A stretch of 64,000 nt of DNA from Effrenium voratum (GCA_963377175.1 CAUJNA010002968.1:393501-457500); one strand, 5' to 3'; positions 1-13,407 are shown, counted from the stretch's first letter. Notes: a model not told the origin generated them from the letters alone. Numbers and translations are program-made.

Positions 1-1430
1 AGGGGGAACCTGGCTCAAGTTTGGCTTACTGTTTTAGAAACGCGCGCCAGATCCAAAGGCTCAAGGCTACTCAAGGCCACTCAAGGCCAAGGTGACCCAA
101 GGCGTTTGCGCGGCTGTTTCAACGCGCGGTGTCTGCGACAATGCAACTTGCAAACCTGAGATTATGTCCCTGGTGCTCTGGTCTTTGGCATTTGTCAACG
201 CGAGCGCTTGCTAAGTGTAGACCTATATCAGGAAACCATGCGTTAGGCGACACCTACGGAAAACAGATTGAAGTTAAAAACGGCATATCGGTGAATTGGC
301 ACAGGGCGCAGGTCCTCCATGGATGAAGACTTAATTCGAAATATGAGTCTTTGCGTTTCAGTCTGTGTGTGTAGGCGCATTGTCGAACAAGTACGCAGCC
401 GTAATCGGGAGCAACAAGTATTGGTCAATGCGTATAAAAAACAAATATACACACATATGCTAAGCCCCCTCGCCAAAACCTACATTTTCAAAAACACTAC
501 CCAAAGTCTAGTTGTTTGCTGCTTTAGTGTCATACTGCCCAGTGTGAGTACAGCAAGTTCAAAAAGCAAATTCTGAGCAAGAACCTGCTAATTCGGCAGT
601 CTGTGGATTCTGTATCATATCTTCTATACATATCTCGCGTCCATTAAACAAGAGGTTTAGAAAGCAAAGGCAAAGTCAAGCACCAGCTAAATCAGCAGTC
701 TTCGCATTTAATCATTTGCCTTTAAATCTCTGCAGTCCAATTTTTTGCACTCTCATTCTATTGAGTAGCGCTTGCGCTGAAATCATACACGTAATGCAGC
801 CTGGCAACCCCAAGACATGTTGCGCAAGATTTTGCAACGAAGCTTAAGGTCAGTTGGCTGGCTGGCTTGCGGGCGGTTGTGTTTAAGGCGGGTGAGGGGC
901 GGGGGGTGAGTTCCACTGCGCGGAGTACCTTATCCCAGAAGGGAACTGGCACCTTGTAGTAGTAGAGGCGTTATATGTGGTACCTGGATCTATTCCGCAA
1001 GAGAGCCCATCATGTCAATATGGGTGATAAGAGAATGGATAGATAGTCCCTGGTGGTTGATCTTGCACTGTACTGCTGCAAGTGGTCTGCAAGATTACCT
1101 TTTTGCTGCAATCTCAATGGATGCGCTATTCTACAAAAAGGGCCTTGAGCCAGAATGTTGTGCGGTGATCAATGGATAAAACCAAACACAAAACAGACAC
1201 AAATTTCATTTGAACACCAGCACTGAGTTACTATGTAATGACTGGCTTCTTGGTTTTTAGCCGTAGCCTTGTCGTGCGCCGTAGCCGTGTAAATTTTCCT
1301 TATGCCAGATAATGTATATATCTTGTCAAATTACTTGATTCGTCCTCTTTTATGTGCGGATGGAATGGTGCGAGATACCTAGTTGTATCGAAAGATGATG
1401 CAAGACAGTTTGTGCATGCAGGATTGATGT
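1..1430. other. Stretch without recognisable genes
   Basis: Only short open frames (under 90 codons) with no recognisable motif are present. A small cluster of CTCAAGGCCA-like units lies at about 58-95. I see no RNA gene and no transposon domain here. Confidence 0.6.
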
Positions 1431-1598
1431 AAAACTATTGATCTCTCAGTAGAACTAGTCTTGTCGTCGATGAGGACCAATTGGTCGAGATTCGTAGTGC
1501 CGATTTCGTGCGAACTCTCTCTCCGTCGAGCTTCCGAAACTTCTTTCTTGGCAAATCACAAAGAGGATGTTGCCAAAGGTGGCAATCCCAGCCATTTT

Positions 1599-4500
1599 TC
1601 ATCTCTGCTTGTGCCAGTGGTCGCTGCTGTCGGATTGACTGCCATAGTCTCCATATTCCTTCCAGGTCGAATTGTAATCCTTCCACACGTGGCTTCCATG
1701 CTGTCTCCTGCATCTCCCTCTTCTTGCTCTTGAGGTACTCCTTGGTTCGGATATGGTTCCTCTCTCAATTCGCAGCCTGGCTTCGGATGTAGACCATGAA
1801 TGGGCTGTGTAAATCTGACTCGCATGGGCCTTGTTGTTGAAGCGCTTGAAGCGTTCAGCGGATGAGACCTGGTAATCGGCAATGGAGAGCTCGATGTTGT
1901 CCCGCGTGGCTTGCATTTGCTCATCGGTCATGTTGGCAATTTCTGCTCTTCGGAACTCCTCCTGGATGTCTGTCTTACCCCATCCAAATACGAATGTCAT
2001 CATGCAATCAGGAAATGTTCTGGTGATCCAGTCTTCGTGCGTTGGTAGCGACGGACAACTGATTTGGTTGCGCATGAGGTCGCCATAGAGAAGTCCAATC
2101 GGTCTGAAGTGGGCATCTCTCGTTCGTTCCATGTCTTTGGTAGTTCTTCATGATGAAATTCATGAGGCTGTTGTCAGGATTGTAGACACTTTGGAGCCTG
2201 TGTGTGTTGGCGGATTTGTTTGCGTCGCCTGTGATGGCCTTGGTGACGAGCGGCATGATTCCTTCTTGGAAATCTTCCATTGCTGCGCCATGGGTGACAT
2301 TCGGATGAATGTGAAATACTCCAATGGTGGCAAATGGAAGGTCTGCCCTTGTCACATGGCGGGCATCGAAATACTGACTCGGAGCATCAACGGATGTTGA
2401 ACTGCACCACGAAGTTCATTGTTCTGCTCAATGTGGATGACAACGATCTCGTTGTTCTTGCCGTGTTCTTGGACAATGGTGCGTGGCGGCGGTCTCGTTG
2501 TTCTTCTCGACATACTTCTTGGGATCCGTGAACATGGACGGTCCGGTAGTCGCCAAACAGTCGGATGTAGGAGTATCACAATCGGGATTGGCACAATTTT
2601 CTTCCATTCCGAAGAAGCATCTGAACATGCCGAAGTTTGTACTCCACCATTGGCTTTTCGTGGATTTGTGTCGTGCCAATAACTCGACTCTGGCGCGCTC
2701 ACCGCCTCGGACAAAGCGTGTGATGGGTCTTGCTGACCAGGATTTCAGTACGATGCCTTTGTGCCCGAATCTGCTGAACAGCTTGATGAGGTTCTTGGGT
2801 GTTTCATCGTCTGGATAGAAGAAAGGATCGGCCTCGTTGAGGCACATGATGTCGCCACTGTTCTCCATCATCATCATGATGAGTGGCCGTTCCTTGGTCG
2901 GAATGTTCTTGAGTTCCCGGTTGTCCAACTTCGGATTCCTCGTGAGATTCACGGTCAGCATGTTCAGCGTCAAGGATGAACTGAAATCAATGGTCAACAA
3001 GAGGGCGATCGGTTGATCCAAGGATGTCGGTGAATGACTTGACAAGCAACGGACCGTAGCGGGATCTCAACTGCTTCAGCCCGATTGGAAGTTGGATGTG
3101 CTGCCCGATACTCCTCAATGGTAGGCTTCTGACCGTTCTTCCTCGTCGATGTTGGTGTTCGGATTCACATGTGCCAAGGATCTCAGCTCGCGATCATTAA
3201 GGTCTGGATGAACTCCTCTCGGATCACCATGGTACTTCTCCATGAACTGTTCGAAGTTCTCCCTGATTGTCTTGAGCTCTTCGGATACTTCGGGTTTACT
3301 CATGTCTCGGTCCAAACTGACCTGCGAGAAGTCCCTATTGAAATCTTCCGAGTTCTCAGGCCTGGGAATCTCCACAATGACCTTTGGCTTGACGGATCTC
3401 TCTTCCTCGGATTCCATTCTCTCTTCTTCTTCTTCATCACCTCTACCGGTGGAACGCCGTCGCTTCTTGGTCTCGGTGGATGTTTCCTTCTCGGACTGAT
3501 TTTTGTTGGATGCGTCGGCATTGGCGTGTTCGAAGACTGCTGCGCGAACTCGAGGATCTTGATCTCGCGCTGCTCCATGTCGTCGCGGTTAAGGTTCTTC
3601 TTCATGGTCCAACAGTTCGACAGCATGAGCTTTCCACCGGAATCGAATGCTGCAACAACGCTTGTTGGCGCGATGGTATGCTCGTCAATGCTGTGCGTTC
3701 TTCGGTGAGTTGGCAATGGTAAGGGTTTTCCTTGAGAAATGCAAGGATCAACAATGCGTCACGTCCTTTGGGCGCATGAGTCAGCGCTGCGTCGGATGGC
3801 TCGTCGTTGTAGGTGACGTCGTCGATGCATGCAAGATGGACATGAGCCGCAATCAAAGCCTGGTACGAAAATGGTCTACGGATGGCTCTTGCTTGTTGTA
3901 ATCCTTCTGCTGGGGCATGCCTGGAACGACCGCTGTTGCATCTCACATAGAGCTGCATGTCCTTGTCATTGAAGAATGACTCGCCATCAGGTCGGAGTCG
4001 GAATGCGGCGTTGGTTGTCAAGCTATCGATCCTTCGTTGTGTGTTCCGTCATATTTTGGAAGTACGAATGCAGTCTCGAAACCGGATTTTCCAAAGGTCG
4101 GAAACATCGTCATCGAGAATACGCCTGGCTGGTTGCCCAAGAAATTCTTCGCATGGGTGATCGTGATCAATGCCTCGTAGAGCTCGCAGGATCCGTCGAT
4201 TGATCTCGATGGCTCTTCGAAGTTCCCTCTTGCTACCTTCACGTGGATTGTGTTGCAGGCATTCCGAAAACAATCTGCTCAATCTCTCAACTCGCATAAG
4301 GATGAGGTGAACGATCTGTTTTGCCTTGGGCGGATCCATGTTCGGCGTTGAGGATGGTCCTGTTCATGTCGATCAACTTGTTGTGGCACACAATGGGATG
4401 ACGTCGGTGCCGAAATCTTGAAGATGGTCATTGATGTGACAGCAAAAGATGTAACAGCAAAAGGTCCATGTACGCATTCTCTGCGTATTCTCCATGATGA

Positions 4501-5254
4501 CGAAAGGTCAGTCCCCAATAGTCATTGAATCGGGCCCTCAACCAGCATGCCTTCTCATGCCTTTCTCTCAGTTGCTCGGGATGCGCTCGAAGTCTGGATG
4601 CAGCTTGGGGCACGGTATTACTCTTCCACCAAAAGGGACTCGGCTGTTCCAAAACGGCTGTGGATGGAAGGATTCTTTCAAGAGCTGGATGCCAATCTTC
4701 GTGTTCTTGTCCGTGATCCATCTGGAATGATCAATGGATAGAGGAGGTGACATCATCGTCGGTCGCCTTGGCAATGGTGGCCGATTTGCGTTGGTGCGCT
4801 GCTGGTTGTCAGATTCCGTCTCCTCGTCCAGGGGGTTCTGCGGCTGTGCCTTTGCTTTTGATGACAGTCTCAGTGGTGGAACTGGCGGCTGCGTAGGCAT
4901 TGCCTTGTGTGGAGGTCGTTCCTCGTGAGGTCGACTTGGCGGGTTCTTCTCTTCTTCGGTTTCGGGTTCGCGATCATAGTCTGCCTGCTCTATGTGAGAG
5001 TAATCCTGGTCGTGGAGATTGGATCGTAAAGGTTGTCCACCATTGATCTCCTCCATGGCGCAATCGGAGGTCTCTTCTTCTTCTTCTGGATCGTTCTTGC
5101 GGACAGGCGCGAAGGGGCCGCCGGCTGAAGAGCGGCATCTCTGTAAGATGACCTGACATGCGCAATCGCAGACGCAGACACGTGTGTCTTGAGATTCAAG
5201 AAAGGTCACATGCAAAACACTCATCATGGATCTGAGAATGAACAATTCATGCAT
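1599..5254 (-). pseudogene. Broken ORF with EEP-like nuclease core, downstream of Copia pol
   Basis: A minus-strand series of coding-like frames runs from 5254 to 1599. In order: an acidic and proline-rich segment (5254-4568); a segment with WGLTFRHHGEYAENAY (4721-4428); basic helical segments (4339-4049 and 4021-3602); a charged linker (3716-3115); a core (3045-2428); and a tail (2355-1599). The core shows DIMCLNEADPF at about 2853-2827, resembling the catalytic-Glu motif of endonuclease/exonuclease/phosphatase (EEP) proteins. The next frame shows HIHPN and GDANKS (about 2229), resembling the EEP GDxN motif. At least five frame changes are needed, so it is broken here or interrupted by introns. 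The first frame begins 21 bases after the stop of the Copia RNase H frame, so it may be an accessory ORF of that element. The EEP assignment is inferred from motifs; the family is otherwise unrecognised. Confidence 0.45.
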
Positions 5255-5275
5255 CAGAATTCATGGACATGTCGA

Positions 5276-6115
5276 TCATGCCCAGGTTCCCCAATAAGCA
5301 AACATGGATTCTGCTATACCGACTCCTGCGAACGCGGGTCCGTGCTTTGTGTTGCGCGCTAGCCATTCAACCAAACATGCTTTGTTCTGCAACATGGTAC
5401 GGAAGGGTGGACGTGCGTCAACAGTCAACAAGTTGCCTGTCAGGACGACCTTGATGAGCTCGCCTGCTTTAGCTGAATGCTTGGTCAGCGAATCTGCCAG
5501 GCAATCTTCACTTCGCACATGTGCGAGATCGTGCGTCTGTCCACTATTGCTTTCCTTTCGCAACATTTGGATTAAGTGCATTGTTTCTTGCTGTTCCGGT
5601 TGATGGGTTGTGGATGCTGTAGTAACAAGATTGTTTGCATCAGTGCGAATATGAACATCTGCGACTTCGCCTGTAATGTCTGACCAGAGACCGCGAAAGA
5701 GTAAGGCTGAACCGTAACAAGGCATCACACCGTGCAATTCAGCAGCAGTTGTGGGCATTGTTGCAGCGGTGATCTTATGCGTCTCATAATCAACCAATGA
5801 GCCTCTCGAATTGGATTAGCCCTGGCGAAGATCTCGTTGTTCTGCAAGGAAAATAACACGCGCACGTTGGGATGACTTATCTTCATTGTTGCGATAGGAC
5901 GCATCTGGATAACCAACTATGCGTGCTTTCACACGAAGGGGCCAGAATCTCACACTAAGCGGGATGCTTTTGATGATTCTGACTGTCTTATTTGTAGAGC
6001 GAACGTCCACAATGGTCGGGGATGCTGCCTTGGACGCGCGCCTGGAGAATTGATACCCAATGTGGAACTGTGTCGACTTCTGTATGCCGTATGCATTTGA
6101 GGAGTGGTGTGTCAT
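5276..6115 (-). pseudogene. Copia-type RNase H domain (retrotransposon pol C-terminus)
   Basis: RNase H would degrade the RNA strand during reverse transcription of a Ty1/Copia element. The first frame (6115-5816) has GYPDASYRNNEDKSSQ followed by VIFLAE, matching the start of the Copia RNase H with its first Asp. The second frame (5797-5276) has TAAELHGV, RTDANNLVTTASTTH and HVRSEDCLADSLTKHSA, matching the catalytic Glu and Asp region and the conserved ADxLTK end. The two frames are not continuous, so at least one frameshift separates them. It follows directly from the reverse transcriptase at 6119-7384 on the same strand. The family call is confident; activity is unlikely. Confidence 0.8.
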
Positions 6116-6118
6116 CCT

Positions 6119-7384
6119 TCAGGTACTTGTCAAAGGTGATCTGCTGAAGTTCGTCAACGGTAACGTTCTGATGGGCATTGATGTGCCAGCGTGCTTGTCG
6201 TCTTGCTTCCATTGGATGCGTTGTCCTACGAAGAGGCAATCAGTTTCGTCTTCGGAACCAGCTTGAAAATCTGCACGAAGTCGTCCCATGATTTCCTTCT
6301 CAAACACATCATCACCGGCCATAAGAAGATCATCTACATGAAAAGAAAGTGCTCCATGAACTTGTCGATTCTTGGCATTGGTACCGGAAACTGGATCCAT
6401 GAGGTAATCAACTGCTCCTTCTAGATCGAATGTATCGGATGATTTCTTCTCACTGATCGATGTTGGTTTCGGAAGCTGTTTTCCATAGTAAACATATGTA
6501 CAACGATCTGCCCTGGTTGGCACTAATCTGTAAGAACGGAGAGCCGAGTCTAGGATGTTCCACCATCTGCGTGGTGCGTCATTTAGCCCGTAGGCAGGCT
6601 TTTTCATGCGTGCACCGATCTGTGGCGGATATCCCATTTTGGGAGGGGTTTGACAAATGATATCCGGATTCTGATCGCATTGGAGGAAAGCTGTTTTCAA
6701 ACCCATGTGAGATATATTCCAGCCTTTGTTTGCGGCTGCTTGGGTTGCAAGGCGGAAGCCACTCCTGGATGCAGTAGTGTCTGCTGATCATTCTTCTGCT
6801 TGTCTTGGAAGCCTCTGAGGACCCAGCGAGCCTTGGTCTTCAGGAAGTCCTGACATGAATCTTGCGTGCGTCGGCTAGGTTGAGAACTTCAGTATCAAGC
6901 CAAGATTTGCACTCGAGAAGCTTGGCTTCAAGGAATTGCTTCTGATAAGCTCTTGTCTCAGTGGCTGTGCGTCCTTCCGTTTCTTACCAATGAGTGCGGA
7001 TGTGGATGAAGCCTTCAACCATTCTTGCTCGGGTGAGTACAAGACTAAGAGTGCTCGGTCATCGTCCGTCATGTTCTTGCAAAGCCGGTCAACATGATTC
7101 TTGTCTGTGTGTTTCCGATGCGGGGTTTGCCAGAACTGCAGGTGGTGAAGGTACCACAACAGTCGGGAGAATCGGTTGAGATGGTTGCGACTGAGACGGC
7201 AAAGAGTCATCACCCCCCGTTGATTGCGTCCACTTGAGGACGAAATTGGCTGCCTTTGCCGTTTACTAGTGGGGGGAACCCCACCCAACTTCTTGCACAT
7301 GTTCTGACAGTCGTTAGGATCTTGTCTGAAGATATCAATCTCAGTCCGTGGAGGCATTGCGCCTGGACTTGGTAGGAGCGGCAA
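6119..7384 (-). pseudogene. Copia-type reverse transcriptase (RVT_2) fragment
   Basis: The frame 6706-6119 carries MGLKTAFLQCD (motif A region with AFLQ), MKKPAYGLNDAPRRWW (the Copia KxxYGLxxAPRxW motif), and LSFHVDDLLMAGDD at about 6343 (the catalytic DD motif). The thumb and connection continue in another frame (6239-5988). Upstream frames (6791-6579, 7384-6875) carry the fingers and the integrase-RT linker, with ECKSWLDTEVL corresponding to a segment in the second copy at 45.6 kb. Several frameshifts are needed to join them. No integrase is attached upstream: recognisable sequence ends near 7.4 kb. A homologous remnant lies at 44,990-46,440. Confidence 0.8.
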
Positions 7385-8290
7385 GTTTCAGCACCGTTGA
7401 AAAGCACAATGCGATGGTGCCTGCAAGAGCCATCGCCGCCCGGATACCGCCAAGTGGATGTGGCTCAAGCCCTTAAAGCAGATCAACGCGCATGGCTTCG
7501 CATGAGTGAAACGGTGAAGACTGGTTTGAAGCGTGGTGCAAGTGGCAATCTCCCGTTGCTTCCCTTGCCGTCAGGCAGTGCTCCCAAGCGAGAGCGACCC
7601 GCTGACTTGCCCAGTGCATCTGGGTGATTAAAGGAAAGGGCAAGAATAAGGGTAAGCAGAAGCAACATGCCTGAAGCATTGAGGGGCAAGCGACGCATTG
7701 CTGCAAAATGCAGGCACATCTGTTAGACTACAACCTCCCGAGTGGGTGTAGCCATGCCGACGTGAAGGACAGAGGTGGTTGCCCTCAAAATCTTCACATT
7801 TGCATGGAATGTGCGGTAAGAGCCATCCCATGCACAAGCATGAGTGACAGGAGGGGCACTGGCTGGAACCTTTCTCTGGCGAACTTGGGCGCCAAAGGAG
7901 CAATCTTCCTGCCACGCAGCTGCGTGGCGGTTTAGTATGCAAGTTGTCATCAAGTGCTAAAGACTGCTCCAAACCGTACAACTGCTTGCAAATGAGGCTC
8001 GCCCACACTTGGGGGTAGTCTCTTCGGCGGTGGCCCAGTGACTGCCACTGCGGCCCCAAGACATGTGTGTGTGTGCGTGTTTGGCTTTTTCCTGGGCAAG
8101 TGAAGCACAGGATGACCAACTCAGGCACACTGCAATGCAACCGAGATAGCTTGGCACGCTGACCTCCATAACAGCAGTGATGAAAGAAAGTGCGCCAAAG
8201 GGGCAGCTTGTCGTTTTGTATTCGATAGTGGCTTGTCAACCGCATGAAAGATCTGCGAGGATTTTCAACGCTAGTAAAGATTCCTAAAAA
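7385..8290. other. Unrecognised spacer with one long minus-strand open frame
   Basis: A minus-strand frame is open from 8335 to 7628 (235 codons). Its product is Cys- and His-rich without ordered motifs, and I recognise no family. The length is unusual for chance, but there is no other support. Nothing else is visible in this spacer. Confidence 0.3.
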
Positions 8291-8296
8291 TGTGCT

Positions 8297-9278
8297 TTGG
8301 CGACCCGCGTAGTCGGTGTCGATGCCACGATGCACAAAAGGGTCTCAGCCGCTACGCTTAAAATTGATTTGCTGAAGCCCGGTGCGGATGAGCCGTTTGA
8401 GCAACTCCTGATGACACAGTTTCAAGAGCGCGCTGCGTCCAGAGAAGGGGAAGGTAAAACCCTTGTGAAGCTTTCCCGATGGGGTCACAAAAATTTCAAC
8501 ACAAACACGGTCTTCGACGAGTTCCGCTGTGTGGTGAAACTGGAAGGCCCTGGCGCAGACATTCCAGCAGCCTTCTGTGACCACGCCCTCCCATGAAACG
8601 TTGCCTACATATTCTCGTCGGCTTCGTTCGCGTCAACATGGGGGAACCAGGGGGAACGAAGCCCTTCCTTGTGAAAATCCACTTCTGTTGAAAATCAAGG
8701 CGGGGCTGGGGTGTTAGTCGGGAACTCCCGTGGTCTCCGGATGAGTTTATTCAGGTTGCATCATCAGCCAAACACGCTAAGGACTTGACCAATGGAGTAC
8801 CAAGCGCCCCTGGTGAAGCTCTTTCCTTGGTTGCACAAAAGGGTGTAGGTTGGTTCAGCGCTCGCCTTGCCGAGCAAATGAGACGATGGGTCAGCCGTGC
8901 TCAAGAACTTGAGGAGGCAGAAGTTCATGCAACTGGCTGGTCATTGCCAGAAAATACTGCGCCAGAAAAGGTTATGCCTTTTGAAGGAGATGCTGGTTCA
9001 CAGCGGTACTCAGACGTTGATTGCAGAACAGATGGCGGCAGATTTTCAGTTTGTGCACACATCCCAGCATCACCGGCCGTGAGCGACCTTCGCAAAATGG
9101 CCCCCGTAATCAGGAAGGGCATCTGGAGCAGCACGGAGTTTTTTGGGCGATCCTGTCCTTGACAAGGCAGTATTTGACAGTGCTGAGATGATTTCTGGCA
9201 GGTCAAACAATCCATCCGGTCAGAGATTGGTCGACAACACGCTGGCGATCCTTGACGATGCATATGTCGTTTGCTGAA
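8297..9278 (+). pseudogene. N-terminal pol fragment of a dinoflagellate tyrosine-recombinase retroelement
   Basis: Frame 8785-9162 contains RLAEQMRRWVSRAQELEEAEV and later VSDLRKMAPVIRKGI. An overlapping frame (8897-9082) contains KRLCLLKEMLVHSGTQ and LIAEQMAADFQF. A further piece near 9160-9278 reads DPVLDKAVFDSAEMISG. In this order they match, from memory of the family, the region just before the reverse transcriptase in pol proteins of dinoflagellate DIRS-like elements. Frame changes at about 8945-9005 and near 9150 break it. The upstream frame 8297-8596 (99 codons) may be a more N-terminal portion but is not recognised. The RT, RNase H and recombinase of the same family lie on the same strand at 14.4-16.75 kb, so the two stretches may be one interrupted element or two copies. 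Confidence 0.5.
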
Positions 9279-9344
9279 TTGAAAGAGTGAACACTGCATC
9301 CAACGTCGCTGACAGGCCATCACGGAGCGGCGATGACCTTGAGG

Positions 9345-9765
9345 AACTTCGAAGGGGATGACGCCTTATTTCAAAGTTCATGTGATAAAAGTACCCACGT
9401 TTCTCGTGATTTTGCGAAGCTTTAGTTGATATGCGAACGAAAGAAACGAGTTCAAATCCGTTGAACAGTCGCTTATTTGCGCACACATGGCATGCTTATA
9501 GGTGAGGATTGAAACCACGCACAACATGGCAGCCATGTGGCTGGGAGGGAGGTGGGTTAGGCACTCAATAATACAGGAGTGTCGAAATTTTTCGTCCCGC
9601 CCAACCCGCCCAGATGAAGGGACATAGTGGCATGAGCAACGTGGCATGAGCCAAGAAAAAAGATAGGCATGAGCTTCTCTTTTCATGCGCCCTTCTTGCA
9701 ATTGTGTTTTCACACTTTTGATTTCTCCATCGCACCGGCGTGCAGATGAAAAAAGGAGGTAGCCG
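9345..9765. other. Short spacer, nothing recognised
   Basis: No coding motif or repeat was identified between the retroelement fragment and the GTGGCC array. Confidence 0.5.
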
Positions 9766-12700
9766 TGGCCGTGGGTGGCCGTGGCCGTGGCCGTGGTTGT
9801 GGCCGTGGCCGTGAGCCGTGGGGCTGGGGCAGGACAGGCCGCTGTTGCCGGGCGCAGGGTGCTGGCGGCAGTGGCCGGGAGGCCGTGTCCGGGGGGTTGC
9901 GGGCAGTTGGGCAGCTTCACGAGGTTCACTTGCCGGGGTAGAGCGAAAACACTGCGCGCGTGCTGAGACTTGGGTTCCAGCCACCGCTGTACCAAAACTT
10001 CAAAGAACGCACACTCACGCACGCACGCGCGCGCAAGTACAGTCGCAGGCGCACGCGCGAGCGCACGAACGCACGCACGCGTGAAGCTAAAACTTGGGCT
10101 CCAGCCATACATACATACCTACGTACATACATACATTACATACATTACACACATACATACATTACACTACATTACGCTACACCAAATAACGTTACATTAC
10201 ACTACATGACACTACACTACACCACACTACGCTACATTACATTACATTACATTGCATACAAGCATACATACATATACATACGTTACACACATACAAACAT
10301 ACATCAATACATTACATACATACATTTTATTACATGCGTGACACGCATTGCATACAGTACATACATTTCACACATGACATCCAGAACATACATACATACA
10401 TACAGACATACAGACATAGGAAAACATAGCACAACATACATACATACATACATACACACATACATACGTTACATACACACATACATACATACTTACACTC
10501 ACATACGCACGCGCATACATTACACGCATACATACATTGCGTCGCATTCCATGGCATGACAGTACATTGCACTACGTACTTACACGCGCATACATACATA
10601 CATACACAGATACACACAAACATTACATTACATTACATTTCGCTACAATACATTATATACGTGGGTTAAAACTTACATACACACACACATACATACACGG
10701 ATGCATTGCACTACAGCACATTACACTACATTACATGTCAGTGTGCTACACACACGCATGTGTGCATTGCTTTCTTAGCAATGCACACATACAATACAAA
10801 ACCATACAGTACAATACAGCAAGTACATGCACACAAACACACATGCATACATTACTTGAAACGACATCACAGTACAGCACATGCGTAAACCTACATAGGC
10901 ACAACGTAGCATAACATAGCATAACATAGCATAACATAGCATAACATACATACGTACAGTACATACATCACATACATCACATACATACATGCGTGCATCG
11001 ATACATGCGTACACACATACATACAATACATACACACTGACGTGCAACACACACAGTGCACACACGCATTACATTACATCACAGTACATCAAATTGGCGC
11101 GTTACATTGCACTGCGTTACGTTACGTTACAATAAACTACATCACATTGCATTCCATTACCTACATACAGAGACAGACATGCGTTACACTATGTTATGTT
11201 GTATTACATTACATCTTATTACATTTCATTATCCACATACACAAACATACACACACTACCTTGTGTAATAGAATAGTACATTTTTTAACAGCGCAGTGCA
11301 GTACACTACATTACATACATACGCAAAGAAACAAACATACATTACATTGAATTGCAGTGCTTCACATTACTTTACATTGTGTTACATTACATTTCGTTAC
11401 ACACATGATATACATTGTCATACATAACATGTGTTACACATACATGACATAAAACTGCGTAACATACATGCAAAACATTGCGTTGCAATACGTTACACGC
11501 TGCATTGCATTACAATATAACACAATACAATACCACAATATGCAATACAACACAATACAGTCTATACGTGCTTTGCAGTCATGCATACATAACACACACA
11601 TACATACATTACACACATACATTGCACACACACACATACATACATTACATACACACAGACACATACACACATACATACATACTTACACAAACATAGGCAC
11701 GCACATACATTACACGCATACATACATTACATACATTGCGATGCGTCGCATTACATGGCATGACAGTACATTACATTACGTACTTTCACGCACAGACATA
11801 CATACATGCATACATACATAGATACACACATACATTACACTACATTACATTTCATTACAATACATTATATACGTGCATTAAAACTTACATACACACACAT
11901 ACATACACACATGCATTTCACTACAGTACATTTCAGTGCGCTACACACATGCATGCATACATTGCTTTCTTAGCAATACACACATACAATACAAAACAAT
12001 ACAATACAATACAGGTAAGTACATACACACAAACACACATGCATACATTACTTGAAAAGACATCACAGTGCAATACATGCGTAAACCTACATAGCATACC
12101 ATAGCACAACATGGCACAACATAGCATAACATAGCATAACATAGCATAACATACATACGTACAGTACATACATTACATACATACATGCGCGCATCGATAC
12201 ATGCATACACAGTTACATACAATACACACACTGACGTGCAACATATACAGTGCACACACGCGTACATCACAGTACATCGAATTGGTGCGTTACGTTGCAC
12301 TGCGTTACGTTACGTTACAATAAATTACGTCACATCGCATTCCATTACCTACATACAGAGACAGACATGCATTACACTATGTTATGTTGTATTACATTAA
12401 CATCTTATTACATTGCATTATCCACATACACAAACATACACACACTACCTTGTGTAATATAATAGTACTTTTTTAACAGCACAGCGCAGTACATTACATT
12501 GAACACATACGCAAAAAACAAACATGCATTACATTGAATTGCAGTGCTTTACATTACTTTACATTGTGCTACATTGCATTACATTGCGTTACACACATGA
12601 CATACAACGCATACAATACATACTTGTCATACATGAAATGCGTTACACATACATAACATAAAACTGCATAACACACATGCAACACATTGCGTTGCAATAC

Positions 12701-13090
12701 GTTACACGCTGCGTTACACCACAACACAATACAATACCACAAAATGCAATACAATACAATACAATACAATACAATACAATACAATACGGTCTATACGTGA
12801 TTTGCAGTCATGCATACATTACACACACGTACATACCTTACACACATACATTGCATACATAATCACACATACCTACATACATACATACATACATACCTAC
12901 AAACATACATATAGTAGTTTCTACATTACGTTACATGGCGTTACACTACATTCGCAATACATTACATTGCGTTACACCACATTACACACATACAGACATA
13001 CAGACATACAGACATGCATACATACGTTCACATTACAGTACATTACATTACATTGCGTTACATACGCACAAACGCACATAGACATCCAAA
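9766..13090 (+). repeat. Composite dispersed repeat, copy A
   Basis: The unit consists of four parts in order: a GTGGCC-rich array (about 9766-9830); a unique module with TTCACGAGGTTCAC (about 9915) and a CCAGCCACCGCTG segment (about 9978); a GCAC/GCGC-rich block with AAGTACAGTCGCA and GTGAAGCTAAAAC (about 10000-10100); and a long ACATAC-type array (10107-13085). The same four parts occur in the opposite orientation at 30430-32840. The shared non-simple segments show that this is one dispersed repeat, not independent microsatellites. Confidence 0.7.
10107..13085 (+). repeat. ACATAC/ATTAC microsatellite array with a 1.2-kb higher-order repeat
   Basis: Nearly 3 kb of interspersed ACAT, ATTAC and CACA units. 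Unique landmarks recur at 1.19-1.23 kb: GAGACAGACAT (about 11168 and 12356), ACTTGAA (10854 and 12050), GCGTTGCAATACG (11480 and 12689), and GTCTATACGTG (11560 and 12789). The array therefore contains two copies of a 1.2-kb block, the second running from roughly 11.6 to 12.8 kb. Frames through it encode only Thr/His/Tyr or Cys/Val/Met repeats and are not genes. Confidence 0.85.
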
Positions 13091-13400
13091 CACTGAGACA
13101 TGGAAAACGTTAGAAAGCTGAAAGCCAACAAATTTTGTTTCAACTGTAGTAATTGCATTTATTTGCTTGATAGCACTTGCAGCTCTATAAATTAATACTA
13201 TTGCCATCACTACTATGTTTATAAGCACTTGAAACTTATCATCGTACACATTCACTCTTTTGTTTGCGATGGTAGCACTGGTGACTTAAACATGTATTTG
13301 CTATGGTGAATAGCACTTGTAACTTGTATTAAACAATCATCTCTGACTATATTGCCGAGCACTTGGCTTCAACTATGTTTCTTGGCGAACGCTAGTTGTC
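13091..13400. repeat. AT-rich spacer with recurring TAGCACTTG motif
   Basis: AGCACTTG followed by a few bases and AACTT or a similar segment recurs about five times (near 13166, 13226, 13271, 13310, 13359). No gene is seen. Confidence 0.4.
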
Positions 13401-13407
13401 CCATGTC

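Noticed and set aside
1255..1300. CCGTAGCC words as a spliced-leader gene
   Set aside because: Only 7-8 bases of the leader are matched and TTTTGGCTCAAG is absent.
9960..13113. Many frames of 60-200 codons in the ACATAC array
   Set aside because: Thr/His/Tyr or Cys/Val/Met repeats that follow the microsatellite; none carries a motif.
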